NCBI RefSeq assembly: GCF_019050325.1
Contig: NZ_VOMB01000023.1
Location: forward strand, 186,001-250,000
Length of the DNA: 64,000 nucleotides
Source: [Mycobacterium] fortunisiensis
GTDB taxonomy: Bacteria > Actinomycetota > Actinomycetes > Mycobacteriales > Mycobacteriaceae
Reading direction: 5' to 3'
Positions 40,358 to 49,457 of the stretch are shown here, piece after piece. The translations under genes were made by a program, and so were the position numbers. The notes beneath the pieces were generated by a model. The model saw only the letters and a list, made by a program, of their open reading frames with translations, did not search any database and was not told the DNA's origin. Position 1 is the first letter of the stretch. Each line of letters begins with the position of its first letter.

Positions 40358-41515
40358 CTAGGTGGCCAGGGCCTGCTCCAGGTCGGCCAGCAGATCGGCG
40401 GCATGCTCGATGCCCACCGACAGCCGCACCAGATCGTCGGGCACCTCAAGTTGGGACCCCGCGGTGGACGCGTGCGTCATCGCACCCGGATACTCGATCA
40501 ACGATTCCACCCCGCCCAGCGACTCGGCGAGGATGAAAAGCTCTGTGCGCGCACACAAGTCACGTGCGGCGCGGGGTCCGCCCCGCAGCCGCAGGCTCAC
40601 CATGCCGCCGAATCCCGACATCTGCCGCGCCGCCACCTCGTGGTTGGGATGGTCGGCAAGGCCGGGGTAGAGCACGGTCTCGACCGCGGGGTGCCCGTCG
40701 AGGAATTCGGCGATCAGGGCGGCGTTTTCGCTGTGCTGCCGCATCCGCAGCACCAGCGTCTTGAGGCCACGCATGGTCAGGTACGCGTCGAACGGGCCGG
40801 GCACCGCGCCGGCACCGTTCTGCAGGAACGCGAACGCCGCGTCGAGCTCCTCGTCGTTGGTCAGCAGCGCACCGCCCACCACATCCGAGTGCCCACCGAT
40901 GTACTTGGTGGTCGAGTGCAGCACGATGTCGGCCCCGAGCAACAGCGGCTGCTGCAGGGCCGGCGAGGCAAAGGTGTTGTCCACCAACACCTTTACCCCT
41001 GCTGACGAGGCGATCTGGACGATCGCGGCGATGTCGGCCACGCTCAGCAGCGGGTTGGTGGGCGTCTCCACCCAGATCAGCCGGGTGCGCGGGGTGAGCG
41101 CCGAACGCACCGCATCCAGGTCGCTCAGCGGCACCGGGGTGTGCGTGACGTTCCACTGCGAGAACACCTTGTCGATGAGCCGGAAGGTGCCGCCGTAGGC
41201 GTCGTCGGGAATCACCACGTGGTCGCCGGGCCGCAGCACCGCGCGCAGCGCACAGTCGGTGGCGGCCATGCCCGAGGCGAAGGCCCGCCCGTAGGCGGCC
41301 TCCTCGACCGCGGCCAGCGCCGCCTCCAGTGCCTGCCGGGTGGGGTTCCCGGTGCGGGCGTACTCGAACCCGCCGCGCAGCCCGCCGACGCCGTCCTGGG
41401 CGAAGGTCGAGCTGGCATAGATCGGGGTGTTGACGGCTCCGGTGCCCGGGTCGGGTTGGTAACCGGCGTGGATGGCTTTTGTGGCCAGACCGTGCCACCT
41501 GCGCTGTTCACTCAT
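40358..41515 (-). CDS. metB: cystathionine gamma-synthase
   Basis: PLP enzyme of methionine synthesis, joining O-succinyl- or O-acetylhomoserine with cysteine. 385 aa. Lys in HSTTKYIGGHSD binds PLP; YARTGNPTR and ASGMAATD are conserved. Ortholog of Rv1079. Cystathionine gamma-lyase activity is a possible alternative for this fold. Near cbs, so the transsulfuration steps in both directions are encoded within 5 kb. Followed upstream on the same strand by an RDD gene. Confidence 0.93.
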   Translation of the reverse strand: MSEQRRWHGLATKAIHAGYQPDPGTGAVNTPIYASSTFAQDGVGGLRGGFEYARTGNPTRQALEAALAAVEEAAYGRAFASGMAATDCALRAVLRPGDHVVIPDDAYGGTFRLIDKVFSQWNVTHTPVPLSDLDAVRSALTPRTRLIWVETPTNPLLSVADIAAIVQIASSAGVKVLVDNTFASPALQQPLLLGADIVLHSTTKYIGGHSDVVGGALLTNDEELDAAFAFLQNGAGAVPGPFDAYLTMRGLKTLVLRMRQHSENAALIAEFLDGHPAVETVLYPGLADHPNHEVAARQMSGFGGMVSLRLRGGPRAARDLCARTELFILAESLGGVESLIEYPGAMTHASTAGSQLEVPDDLVRLSVGIEHAADLLADLEQALAT

Positions 41516-41527
41516 AACGTGACGAGC

Positions 41528-42262
41528 CTATCGGGGCGGGTACGGATACGGGCCGGCAGCGGTCGGCGGACCGGCGCCCGGGACCGGAGCCGGGACGGGC
41601 GCCGGAAGGCACACCGTGGTCATCAACTTGTCGGCGATGGTCTGCCGTTTGGCATCCCACAGCGGCATCAGGTACCCGATGTAGAGGAAGCCGTCGAGGA
41701 TGTGGGCGATCTGGCGCAGCAGCGACAGGCCGAACCCGATGGGTTGGCCGGTCTTTTCGCTGACCACCTTGAACTTCATCACCTTCTTGCCGATGCTCTG
41801 GCCGGTGGTGCCCTGCCGGTAGCCGTAGTTCCACGCCGGGTAGGCGATCGCGGCCACGAACATCGCGAAGGACATCAGCAGCACCAGTGCGGCGACGGGC
41901 CCGGACATTTCCTCGCCCGCGTCTCGGCTCGAAGCGGCACTCACCATGGTCGCCATCAGGATGCCGTAGCCGACGAAGAAGATCACGACGATCGGAATCT
42001 GGTCGATCACCGACGCCAGGACCCGGTCGATCCACGGGGTGTAGGCGTTGGGGTTCGGCCCGGGCGGACCGTAAAACCCTTGCGGCGACGGGTAAGTCGC
42101 AGGATGCGGCGCTGAGTACGGAGCCGGCTGGGCCGGTGGGTAGGGCGAGCCCGGTGGGTACGGTGCGGCCGGCCCGGCGTAGGGGCCGGGTCCGAAGGTG
42201 TTGGGGCCCGGGCCGTATCCAGGGCCGTACCCCGGCATGCCGGGCGGTGGTGGCGCAGTCAT
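41528..42262 (-). CDS. pra: proline-rich RDD-family membrane protein (Pra ortholog)
   Basis: 244-aa protein. An N-terminal Pro/Gly/Tyr-rich region of about 75 residues is followed by an RDD domain with three to four helices, starting YTPWIDRVLASVIDQIP and including YGYRQGTTGQSIGKKVMKFKVV. The C-terminal DAKRQTIADKLMTTVC matches M. tuberculosis Pra (Rv1078, proline-rich antigen) as remembered. Start ATG 42262 preferred over GTG 42268. Role unknown; RDD proteins are proposed transporters. Between metB and a second proline-rich protein. Confidence 0.85.
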   Translation of the reverse strand: MTAPPPPGMPGYGPGYGPGPNTFGPGPYAGPAAPYPPGSPYPPAQPAPYSAPHPATYPSPQGFYGPPGPNPNAYTPWIDRVLASVIDQIPIVVIFFVGYGILMATMVSAASSRDAGEEMSGPVAALVLLMSFAMFVAAIAYPAWNYGYRQGTTGQSIGKKVMKFKVVSEKTGQPIGFGLSLLRQIAHILDGFLYIGYLMPLWDAKRQTIADKLMTTVCLPAPVPAPVPGAGPPTAAGPYPYPPR

Positions 42263-42284
42263 CTGCACATGATGTCACGCAGCA

Positions 42285-42330
42285 CAACGCCCACGGCGCA
42301 GCATTTCTGCCGTTCGCGCCGTGGGCGTTG
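42285..42330 (-). terminator. 15-bp perfect hairpin after proline-rich membrane protein gene
   Basis: Arms 42285-42299 and 42316-42330 are perfect complements (15 bp, 16-nt loop). It follows the stop codon at 42359 on the minus strand and ends 22 nt before the pra start. Terminator by position; no T-tract. Confidence 0.65.
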
Positions 42331-42358
42331 CGTCGTCGGTACGACGGGGCCTGCGGTC

Positions 42359-43393
42359 CTACTGAGTCAGCGCTGCCACCGGGCCATTGGTGAGCCGGCG
42401 CCAGGTGTAGACGACCACGAGCTCGGCCAACGGTGCGGCCACGAGCAGACCGATACCGCAGAGCACGGACGCGATCATGATCATCACGTAGACCACCAGG
42501 AACGTCAGGAGCACCGAGCCGAAGTTGTCCTTCACGACATTGAAACTGGCCGCGATGGCTTCGAACGGCGAGAGGTTGCGATCTAGCAAGGCCGGGAAGA
42601 CGAAGAACGTGAAGACGCCCACGACCAGACCACCGATGAAGCACAGCGACCCGATCGAGAAGAGAATCCCGACGATCAGGCTGGCGATGATGAAGCTTCC
42701 GACGTTGCGGGGCCGGAAGAACGAGCCGATCGTGACCGGGGTGCCGTTGGCGATGTCCAGCAGACCGTTGAGGTAGGCCGACGCGATCGCTCCGCCCACC
42801 ACCAGGAAGACCAGCAGCCCGACGAAGAAGACCAGCATGCTGGCGGCGCCGAATTCGACACTCGCCGAAACCCCGTAGTCGTCGTAGGAGGCTTCGCTGC
42901 TGGGGGCCAACGCCGTCGCCAGGCCGTACACGATGCCCCAGAGCACACCGATGATCACGCCGTAGATCAATGTCGAGACCACCAGCGGAACCCAGTTCTT
43001 CGTGAACTTGTTCCATGCCCAGGAGAAGGCGTCACCGAAGTTGTACGGTGCCGCGCCGTATCCCGCGCCACCGGCCTGCGGGTAGCCCGCCGGGTACGCC
43101 CCGGGCGGTGGGTAGGCGCCCGGCGGCGGGTAACCACCACCCTGCGGTGGGGGCGGAGGCGGGTAACCGCCGCCCTGCGGCGCAGGCGGCGGGGGCGGAT
43201 AGCCTCCGGGCGGAGGCGACGGCGGGTAGCCACTGCCTTGCGGTGGCGGCGGATAACCCCCGGGCGGAGGCGGCGGCGGATACCCGCCTTCGGGGGGCGG
43301 CGGCGGGAAGCCGCCCTGCTGAGGTGGCGGCGGGGGCGGATATCCGCCCTCGGGCGGCGGCGGGTAGTTCCCGGGCGGCGGTTGATCGGTCAC
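42359..43393 (-). CDS. proline-rich polytopic membrane protein
   Basis: 344-aa protein. The first 115 residues are made of repeated GGYPPPPPP-type units (about ten copies), followed by about six hydrophobic helices (NFGDAFSWAWNKFTKNWVPLVVSTLIYGV to the C-terminus), resembling DUF975/glycerophosphodiester-phosphodiesterase membrane domains. Start GTG 43393 chosen because AGGAG lies just before it; ATG 43411 would place this box inside the gene. Distinct from the RDD protein next door although both begin with Pro-rich repeats. Function unknown. Confidence 0.78.
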   Translation of the reverse strand: MTDQPPPGNYPPPPEGGYPPPPPPQQGGFPPPPPEGGYPPPPPPGGYPPPPQGSGYPPSPPPGGYPPPPPAPQGGGYPPPPPPQGGGYPPPGAYPPPGAYPAGYPQAGGAGYGAAPYNFGDAFSWAWNKFTKNWVPLVVSTLIYGVIIGVLWGIVYGLATALAPSSEASYDDYGVSASVEFGAASMLVFFVGLLVFLVVGGAIASAYLNGLLDIANGTPVTIGSFFRPRNVGSFIIASLIVGILFSIGSLCFIGGLVVGVFTFFVFPALLDRNLSPFEAIAASFNVVKDNFGSVLLTFLVVYVMIMIASVLCGIGLLVAAPLAELVVVYTWRRLTNGPVAALTQ

Positions 43394-43417
43394 GTCGAAA
43401 GCTCTCCTCATCTGCCG

Positions 43418-43442
43418 GTAGCGCTCCGCGAGCGGACGCTAC
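43418..43442. promoter_or_regulatory. 25-bp near-perfect palindrome upstream of proline-rich gene
   Basis: GTAGCG (43418-43423) and CGCTAC (43437-43442) flank CCGC/GCGG inner arms. It lies 25-49 nt upstream of the GTG start at 43393. It may be an operator or a leader hairpin. The rest of the gap to cbs (43443-43618) shows nothing recognisable. Confidence 0.4.
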
Positions 43443-43618
43443 TTTCTGCCGGCACCTGGATGTAGGTGCGAGACTGCTCCACAGGCAGATTACGCACCGT
43501 CAACCGGCTTTGGCGGCACAACACGGCCGGGTTGGCCGGGGGTGATGAAGAGCGGCCGCCACCGCCGGTGGCGATCATGGCCGAGTTTGCTGACTGCGCC
43601 TCGAGGAGAGCCGGTACC

Positions 43619-45025
43619 TCAGTGCCGGCCGCTGCCGTCGGACAGGAATCCCAGAAGGTCGTGCCGGGTGATCACGCCGACGGGTTTGCCTTCTTCCACC
43701 ACCATCACCGCATCGCATTCGCGCAGCGCCTTGGCCGCGGTGGAGACCAGCTCCCCCGCCCCGATCAGCGGCAGCGGCGGGCTCATGTGATCGGCCACCG
43801 CGTCGGCCAGCTTCGCCCGGCCCTCGAACACCGCGGACAGCAACTCCCGCTCGGATACGCTGCCGGCCACCTCGCCGGCCATCACGGGCGGTTCGGCACC
43901 GACCACCGGCATCTGCGAGACACCGTATTCGCGCAGGATGCCGATCGCGTCGCGCACCGTCTCGGAGGGGTGGGTGTGCACCAGATCCGGTAGCGCCCCG
44001 GACTTTCCGCGCAGCACGTCGCCCACCGTCGCCTCCTCGACCGAACCGTCGAGCCGATTGCGCAGGAAGCCGTACGACGACATCCAGGCGTCGTTGAAGA
44101 TCTTCGAGAGGTAACCGCGTCCCCCGTCGGGCAGCAGCACCACCACGACCGAGTCGGGGCCGGCCTTCTTCGCCACCTCGATCGCGGCGACGACGGCCAT
44201 CCCACAGGAGCCACCGACCAGCAGCGCCTCTTCGCGGGCCAACCGCCGGGTCATGTCGAAGGAATCGGCGTCGGAGACGGCGATGATCTCGTCGGGGACC
44301 GCGGGGTCGTAGGCCGACGGCCAGAAGTCCTCGCCGACGCCTTCCACCAGGTACGGCCGGCCGGTACCGCCGGAGTACACCGACCCCTCCGGATCGGCGC
44401 CGACGATCTTCACGGGGCCCTGGTCGCGGCCGGCCGAGACCTCCTTGAGGTAGCGGCCGGTGCCGGTGATGGTGCCGCCGGTGCCGACGCCGGCCACGAA
44501 GTGCGTCACCGTGCCGTCGGTGTCGGCCCAGATCTCGGGGCCCGTCGTCTCGTAGTGGCTCTCCGGTCCCATCGGGTTGGAGTACTGGTCGGGTTTCCAG
44601 GCGCCGTCGATCTCGGTGACCAGCCGGTTGGAGACGCTGTAGTAGCTGTCGGGATGATCCGGCGGGACGGCCGTCGGGCACACCACGACCTCGGCCCCAT
44701 AGGCGCGCAACACGTTCTGCTTGTCCTCGCTGACCTTGTCGGGGCAGACGAAGATGCACTTGTAGCCACGCGTTTGAGCCACCAGGGCCAGGCCGACGCC
44801 GGTGTTGCCCGAGGTCGGTTCGACGATGGTGCCGCCGGGCTTGAGTTCACCGCTGGCCTCGGCGGCCTCGATCATCTTGGCGGCGATGCGGTCCTTGGAG
44901 CTGCCGCCGGGGTTCAGGTATTCGATCTTGGCCAGAACCCGGCCCGACCCTTCGGGGACCACTGAGTTGAGCTGAACCAACGGGGTGTTGCCGATGAGCT
45001 CACTGACGTGGCTGGCGATGCGCAT
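43619..45025 (-). CDS. cbs: cystathionine beta-synthase
   Basis: 468-aa PLP enzyme of transsulfuration (serine plus homocysteine to cystathionine). The N-terminal catalytic domain shows NPGGSSKDRIA with PLP Lys44 and the SGNTGVGLALV and GTGGTITGTG phosphate loops. The C-terminal 130 residues form a pair of CBS (Bateman) domains, which in homologs bind S-adenosylmethionine or nucleotides. Ortholog of Rv1077. Close upstream gap (29 nt) to the lipU stop on the same strand, so possibly one transcript. Confidence 0.95.
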   Translation of the reverse strand: MRIASHVSELIGNTPLVQLNSVVPEGSGRVLAKIEYLNPGGSSKDRIAAKMIEAAEASGELKPGGTIVEPTSGNTGVGLALVAQTRGYKCIFVCPDKVSEDKQNVLRAYGAEVVVCPTAVPPDHPDSYYSVSNRLVTEIDGAWKPDQYSNPMGPESHYETTGPEIWADTDGTVTHFVAGVGTGGTITGTGRYLKEVSAGRDQGPVKIVGADPEGSVYSGGTGRPYLVEGVGEDFWPSAYDPAVPDEIIAVSDADSFDMTRRLAREEALLVGGSCGMAVVAAIEVAKKAGPDSVVVVLLPDGGRGYLSKIFNDAWMSSYGFLRNRLDGSVEEATVGDVLRGKSGALPDLVHTHPSETVRDAIGILREYGVSQMPVVGAEPPVMAGEVAGSVSERELLSAVFEGRAKLADAVADHMSPPLPLIGAGELVSTAAKALRECDAVMVVEEGKPVGVITRHDLLGFLSDGSGRH

Positions 45026-45054
45026 ACGTCAATGGTCTCAGGCCCGGAGGCGGG

Positions 45055-46092
45055 CTACCAGGTGGCCTCGCGAATGTATTCGCCGATCTGGCGCAGCGAG
45101 CGCCTGGCTTCGGACACCAGCGGCGAGGCGAGCTGGAAGACGTGCATCTGACCGGGCCAGATGCGCAGTTCCACCGGGACTCCCGCCGCGGCCAGCATGT
45201 GCGCGGCTTTTCGCGCATCGCTGAGCAGAACCTCTGAGCCCGAGGCATGGATCAGGGTCCGCGGCAGGCCGGGCTCGATGTGATCGAGCGGCTCGTAGAC
45301 GTCCTCGCCCTGGCGCTTGGCGGCGGCCTCGACGAGCTCGACGAGGGCGTCGAACGCCCGGGCCGGGAACATCGCGTCGGAGTGGATGTTCGGGTGGTTG
45401 GCCCGGGTCTCGTTGTCGATCTCGAACAGCGGCGACATCGTCACCAGGGCGGCGGGCAGCTCACCGTCCTCGAGCAGCCGCTCGGCCAGGGCCAGCGACA
45501 GGTACCCGCCGGCGGAGTCACCGGCCAGCACGATCTGGTCCGGCCGGTAGCCGGTCAACCGCAGCCACCGGTAGGCGTCGTAACAGTCCTCCAGGGCGGT
45601 ACCCACCGAGTGTTTGGGGACCATCCGGTAATCGACCACCAGCACCGGGCTGTCGGCGTATCCCGACAATGCGGTCACGATGCCGGAGTGCGTGTTGGCC
45701 CCACAGGTCAGGAACGCGCCGCCGTGCAGGTACAGGATTACGCTGCGCTTCCCGTCGGCGGGGAGCACCCCGTCGGCCCGCACCAGCTGCGCGGTGCAGT
45801 TCGGCAGCGCGATGGTGGCCTTGATGGTGCCGGGCGCCGGGCGCAGCAGCCGAGCAGCGAAATTGACGAGGCCGAAAGGCCACGGCAAATGCGGCGCACG
45901 GCTACCGATCGCCAAGGTCGGTTTGATTGTCAGCATCGCTGCCAGCGAAGCCAATCGGCCGGCCAGGCTCGGTCCGTCCTCGACCACCTCGACGGGCGCG
46001 CCGTCACTGACCGGGAACCTACCCCCGCGATGGGGTCTAGCTGGGCTTATGCCAGCGTAATGCGACCTGGTTACCTTGCTCGGTGCGGTCAT
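45055..46092 (-). CDS. lipU: HSL-family esterase/lipase LipU
   Basis: 345-aa alpha/beta hydrolase of the hormone-sensitive lipase family: oxyanion-hole HGGAF, nucleophile elbow GDSAGG, and catalytic His in PGQMHVF near the C-terminus. Ortholog of Rv1076. No classical signal peptide. Start ATG 46092 has GGAAG 8 nt before; GTG 46101 is less likely. Divergent from the GDSL esterase gene across a 193-bp AT-rich promoter region. Confidence 0.9.
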   Translation of the reverse strand: MTAPSKVTRSHYAGISPARPHRGGRFPVSDGAPVEVVEDGPSLAGRLASLAAMLTIKPTLAIGSRAPHLPWPFGLVNFAARLLRPAPGTIKATIALPNCTAQLVRADGVLPADGKRSVILYLHGGAFLTCGANTHSGIVTALSGYADSPVLVVDYRMVPKHSVGTALEDCYDAYRWLRLTGYRPDQIVLAGDSAGGYLSLALAERLLEDGELPAALVTMSPLFEIDNETRANHPNIHSDAMFPARAFDALVELVEAAAKRQGEDVYEPLDHIEPGLPRTLIHASGSEVLLSDARKAAHMLAAAGVPVELRIWPGQMHVFQLASPLVSEARRSLRQIGEYIREATW

Positions 46093-46160
46093 TGTCACCA
46101 CTTCCTACGTCTTTGTAGTGCTAGGTGAGCTTCGTCACTAGACAACCCGGGTAACTTAGC

Positions 46161-46182
46161 TTGACATCTGTAAACAGTTCAA
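46161..46182. promoter_or_regulatory. AT-rich imperfect palindrome between lipU and GDSL esterase
   Basis: Segment contains CTGTAAACAG inside flanking TTGAC and TTCAA arms. It lies in an AT-rich pocket (46150-46215) in the lipU/GDSL divergent gap. Candidate TetR-type operator; the symmetry is incomplete. Confidence 0.3.
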
Positions 46183-46285
46183 CAGTCAAATAAACTGAAT
46201 TGATACCGGACTTGATACAGCACCGTGATCGCCATCGATGTTCCGCCACGCGGAGAACCCGCCACACCCGTCCTAAACTGACGCT

Positions 46286-47227
46286 GTGGGCACATCGCGT
46301 CGGTCGACCGTCGCCCTCGCCGCTGTGGCGACGCTGGCGTCTACGGGCTATATCGGAGCACGCAACCTGCTGACCGGGCAGGCTGACAAGGCCCGTCAGG
46401 TCATCCCGAAATCCTGGGACATCCCGCCCCGTGCCGACGGTGTCTATCTCCCCGGCGGTGGCCCCGTGCAGAAGTGGGAACGCGGGGTCCCGTTCGACGT
46501 GCACCTGATGATCTTCGGCGACTCCACGGCCACCGGATACGGCTGCCGGGTCGCCGACGAGGTGCCGGGGGTGTTGATCGCGCGCGGGGTGGCCGAGCAG
46601 TTCGGCCAGCGAATCCGGTTGAGCACCAAGGCCATTGTCGGCGCCACCTCCAAGGGGCTGTCCGGTCAGATCGACGCCATGTTCGTGGCGGGCCCGGCGC
46701 CGGACGCCGCGGTGATCATGATCGGCGCCAACGACATCACCAAGCCCAACGGCATCGGCCCGTCGGCCCGCCGCCTCGGCGCCGCGGTGCGCCGGCTGCG
46801 CTCGGCGGGGGCCGTCGTCGTGGTCGGCACCTGTCCGGATTTCGGGGTGGTCACCGCCATCCCCCAGCCGTTGCGGGCCTACACCCGCCGCCGCGGTCTG
46901 CGGCTGGCCCGCGCCCAGGCCGCCGCGGTCCGCGCTGCCGGCGGGGTGCCGGTACCCTTCTCGGACCTACTGGCCCCCGACTTCTACAAAGCCCCTGACC
47001 TGCTGTTCTCCGAGGACATGTTCCATCCGTCGGCCGCCGGCTATGCCCTGGCCGCCAAGCAGTTGCTCCCGGCGTTGTGCGGCGCCCTGGGCGAATGGGA
47101 CGGCGACGCAGCGCTGGAATCCGGCGCCGCCGACGGATCGGACTGGCTGTCCCGGCTGGGCGGCGTGAGCAGGCTGTGGCGCCGCTCGACCGGGGTGCCC
47201 GCGCCCGTGGTGGTGCCCGCGGGTTAG
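46286..47227 (+). CDS. GDSL-type SGNH esterase/lipase (Rv1075c-like)
   Basis: 313-aa exported esterase. Signal-anchor of about 20 residues at the N-terminus, then GDSL block FGDSTATGYG with nucleophile Ser80, GANDIT (block III Asn) and SEDMFHPS with Asp244 and His247. These positions equal the published triad of Rv1075c, a cell-wall esterase. Start GTG 46286. The C-terminal 35 residues are disordered and Pro-rich. Forms a divergent pair with lipU, both lipid esterases. Confidence 0.93.
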   Translation: MGTSRRSTVALAAVATLASTGYIGARNLLTGQADKARQVIPKSWDIPPRADGVYLPGGGPVQKWERGVPFDVHLMIFGDSTATGYGCRVADEVPGVLIARGVAEQFGQRIRLSTKAIVGATSKGLSGQIDAMFVAGPAPDAAVIMIGANDITKPNGIGPSARRLGAAVRRLRSAGAVVVVGTCPDFGVVTAIPQPLRAYTRRRGLRLARAQAAAVRAAGGVPVPFSDLLAPDFYKAPDLLFSEDMFHPSAAGYALAAKQLLPALCGALGEWDGDAALESGAADGSDWLSRLGGVSRLWRRSTGVPAPVVVPAG

Positions 47228-47271
47228 TTTCACAGCTGAGTTTTCCAAGCCACCGATGAGCAGGAGCCGTC

Positions 47272-48489
47272 ATGCCTGAAGCCGTTATCGTCGCCACCGC
47301 CCGCTCGCCGATCGGCCGGGCAAACAAGGGATCGCTGGTCAGCATGCGGCCCGATGACCTGGCCGCCCAGATGGTCAAGGCCGTCCTGGACAAGGTGCCC
47401 GCGCTGGATCCGCGCGACATCGACGACCTGATCATGGGTTGTGGTCAGCCCGGCGGCATGTCGGGCTTCAACATCGGCCGCACCGTCGCGGTGCAGCTGG
47501 GCTACGACTTCCTGCCGGGCACCACCGTCAACCGCTACTGCTCGTCGTCCTTGCAGAGCACCCGGATGGCCTTCCACGCCATCAAGGCCGGTGAGGGCCA
47601 CGCGTTCATCTCCGCCGGGGTGGAGACCGTGTCGAACTTCGCCAGCGGCAACGCCGACGGCTGGCCCGACACCAAGAACCCGCTGTACGCCGACGCCATG
47701 GCCCGCTCGACCAAGGCCGCCGAGGGCGCCGAGGAGTGGCACGACCCGCGCGAGGACGGCCTGCTGCCCGACGTCTACATCGCCATGGGCCAGACCGCCG
47801 AGAACGTCGCGCTGCACACCGGCATCAGCCGGGAGGACCAGGACCACTGGGGCGTGCGGTCGCAGAACAAGGCCGAGGAAGCCATCAAGAGCGGCTTCTT
47901 CGAGCGTGAGATCGTTCCGGTGACGCTGCCCGACGGCACCGTGGTGTCCACCGATGACGGCCCCCGCGCCGGCACCACCTACGAGAAGATCAGCCAGCTC
48001 AAGCCGGTGTTCCGGCCCAACGGCACCATCACCGCCGGCAACGCCTGCCCGCTGAACGACGGCGCCGCCGCACTCGTGGTGATGAGCGATGTGCGGGCCA
48101 AGGAGCTGGGCCTGACCCCGCTGGCCCGGGTCGTGTCGACCGGTGTGTCCGGCCTGTCACCGGAGATCATGGGCCTGGGCCCGATCGAGGCCGTCAAGAA
48201 GGCGCTGGCGCAGGCCAAGATGAGCATCGGCGACATCGACCTGTACGAGATCAACGAGGCATTCGCGGTGCAGGTGCTCGGCTCGGCCCGGGCGCTGGGC
48301 ATGGACGAGGACAAGCTGAACGTCTCCGGCGGCGCGATCGCGCTGGGCCACCCGTTCGGCATGACCGGTGCCCGGATCACCGCCACGCTGCTGAACAACC
48401 TGCAGACCCACGACAAGACCTTCGGCATCGAGACCATGTGTGTCGGTGGCGGGCAGGGTATGGCGATGGTGGTGGAGCGCCTCTCCTGA
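47272..48489 (+). CDS. fadA3: acetyl-CoA acetyltransferase/thiolase
   Basis: 405-aa thiolase. Nucleophile Cys90 in NRYCSSSLQ, GHP in ALGHPFGMTGAR, and Cys in MCVGGGQG near the C-terminus complete the triad. Ortholog of Rv1074c (FadA3), beta-oxidation 3-ketoacyl-CoA thiolase. Start ATG 47272. It follows the GDSL esterase by 44 nt, same strand. Followed by a long terminator-type hairpin. Confidence 0.93.
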   Translation: MPEAVIVATARSPIGRANKGSLVSMRPDDLAAQMVKAVLDKVPALDPRDIDDLIMGCGQPGGMSGFNIGRTVAVQLGYDFLPGTTVNRYCSSSLQSTRMAFHAIKAGEGHAFISAGVETVSNFASGNADGWPDTKNPLYADAMARSTKAAEGAEEWHDPREDGLLPDVYIAMGQTAENVALHTGISREDQDHWGVRSQNKAEEAIKSGFFEREIVPVTLPDGTVVSTDDGPRAGTTYEKISQLKPVFRPNGTITAGNACPLNDGAAALVVMSDVRAKELGLTPLARVVSTGVSGLSPEIMGLGPIEAVKKALAQAKMSIGDIDLYEINEAFAVQVLGSARALGMDEDKLNVSGGAIALGHPFGMTGARITATLLNNLQTHDKTFGIETMCVGGGQGMAMVVERLS

Positions 48490-48495
48490 TGTGCC

Positions 48496-48556
48496 GTTGA
48501 CTCTGCGGTGAGGGCGCAAAAGTACGAGTAACCCGCGTCCTCACCGCAGACTCAAC
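48496..48556. terminator. 18-bp hairpin at the end of fadA3
   Basis: Arms 48496-48513 and 48539-48556 pair over 18 bp with one mismatch, 25-nt loop. Begins 6 nt after the fadA3 stop, before the convergent BI-1 gene. Confidence 0.65.
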
Positions 48557-48565
48557 GCAAAAGAA

Positions 48566-48593
48566 AAAGGCGCCCGCAATCGCGGACGCCTTT
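48566..48593 (-). terminator. intrinsic terminator of Bax-inhibitor-like gene
   Basis: AAAGGCG (48566-48572) pairs with CGCCTTT (48587-48593), with inner CGC/GCG pairs. On the minus strand the stem is followed by TTTTTCTTTTG, a true T-tract, 15 nt after the stop at 48609. A rare classic intrinsic terminator for this organism. Confidence 0.85.
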
Positions 48594-48608
48594 CTCGGGG
48601 CAGGGTTG

Positions 48609-49457
48609 CTACTCGCTGTTGAAGTACGACAGCAACCGCAGAATCTCGATGTACAGCCAGACCAGGGTCACGGTCAGGCCCAGGGCGATGCCCCATGCGG
48701 CCTTCTCCGGCGCACCGGCGCGGACCATCTGGTCGGCGGCGTCGAAGTCGATCAGGAAGCTGAACGCCGCCAGGCCGATGCACAGCAGCGAGAAGCCGAT
48801 CGCCAACATGCCGCCGTCCCGCAGGCCCAGGCCGGCACCGCCGCCCACGCCGAAGATCGCCAGCACGAAGTTGAGCAGCATCAGGGCCAGCACACCGAAC
48901 AGGCCGGCCACGATCATCCGGGTGAACTTCGGTGTCACGCGGATGGCGCCGGTCTTGTAGACCACGAGCATGCCGAAGAAGACGCCCATGGTGCCGACGA
49001 TCGCCTGCGCGATCATGCCGGCCCCGCCGACCGAGGCGACGTTGGCGATGATGAACGACACCGCGCCGAGGAACAGGCCTTCCAGCGCTGCGTAGCTCAG
49101 CACGATGGCCGGGCTGTCCTGCTTACGGCCGAAGGTGGCCACCAGGACCAGGGCCAGACCGCCGAGGCCGCCGATCATCGTGAACGGCATGGCCAGCGAC
49201 ATGTTGCCGGCCACCAGGAAGTAGGACACCACCGCGACGGCCGACAGGACGGCCAGGGTGATGCCGGTCTTGGTGACGACGTCGTCGATGGTCAGTGGAC
49301 GAGAAACGCCGGTCTGCGGCTGCTCCAGGTACTCCTGCGCGTAGGGCTGCGCATGCACCTGCTGTGCACCGAAGCCGGCGGCTCCGGTACCAAATTGTGC
49401 GTATCCGCCCTGCGTCTTCGGCAGGCTGCGGAATACCGGGTTGCTGGTTTCGCGCAC
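48609..49457 (-). CDS. Bax inhibitor-1/YccA family membrane protein
   Basis: 282-aa protein with seven transmembrane helices after a cytosolic N-terminus of about 60 residues rich in Gln/Ala/Gly. It matches the BI-1/YccA (TMBIM) family and the position of Rv1072. Helices begin near TKTGITLAVLSAVAVVSYFLV and end with LWLYIEILRLLSYFNSE-like segment containing conserved Asp residues (FLIDFDAAD). Start GTG 49457, supported by AGGAGAGG. Role in bacteria is unclear; calcium leak has been proposed. Confidence 0.88.
   Translation of the reverse strand: MRETSNPVFRSLPKTQGGYAQFGTGAAGFGAQQVHAQPYAQEYLEQPQTGVSRPLTIDDVVTKTGITLAVLSAVAVVSYFLVAGNMSLAMPFTMIGGLGGLALVLVATFGRKQDSPAIVLSYAALEGLFLGAVSFIIANVASVGGAGMIAQAIVGTMGVFFGMLVVYKTGAIRVTPKFTRMIVAGLFGVLALMLLNFVLAIFGVGGGAGLGLRDGGMLAIGFSLLCIGLAAFSFLIDFDAADQMVRAGAPEKAAWGIALGLTVTLVWLYIEILRLLSYFNSE

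Noticed and set aside
38845..40449. Minus-strand ORF (534 aa) opposite greA and the GPP34 gene
   Set aside because: Shadow of two well-supported plus-strand genes; no recognisable domain.
43100..43390. GGC/GCC-rich repetitive stretch resembling a tandem repeat array or PE_PGRS segment
   Set aside because: It encodes the Pro-rich N-terminal repeats of the membrane protein on the minus strand; not an independent repeat or PE gene.
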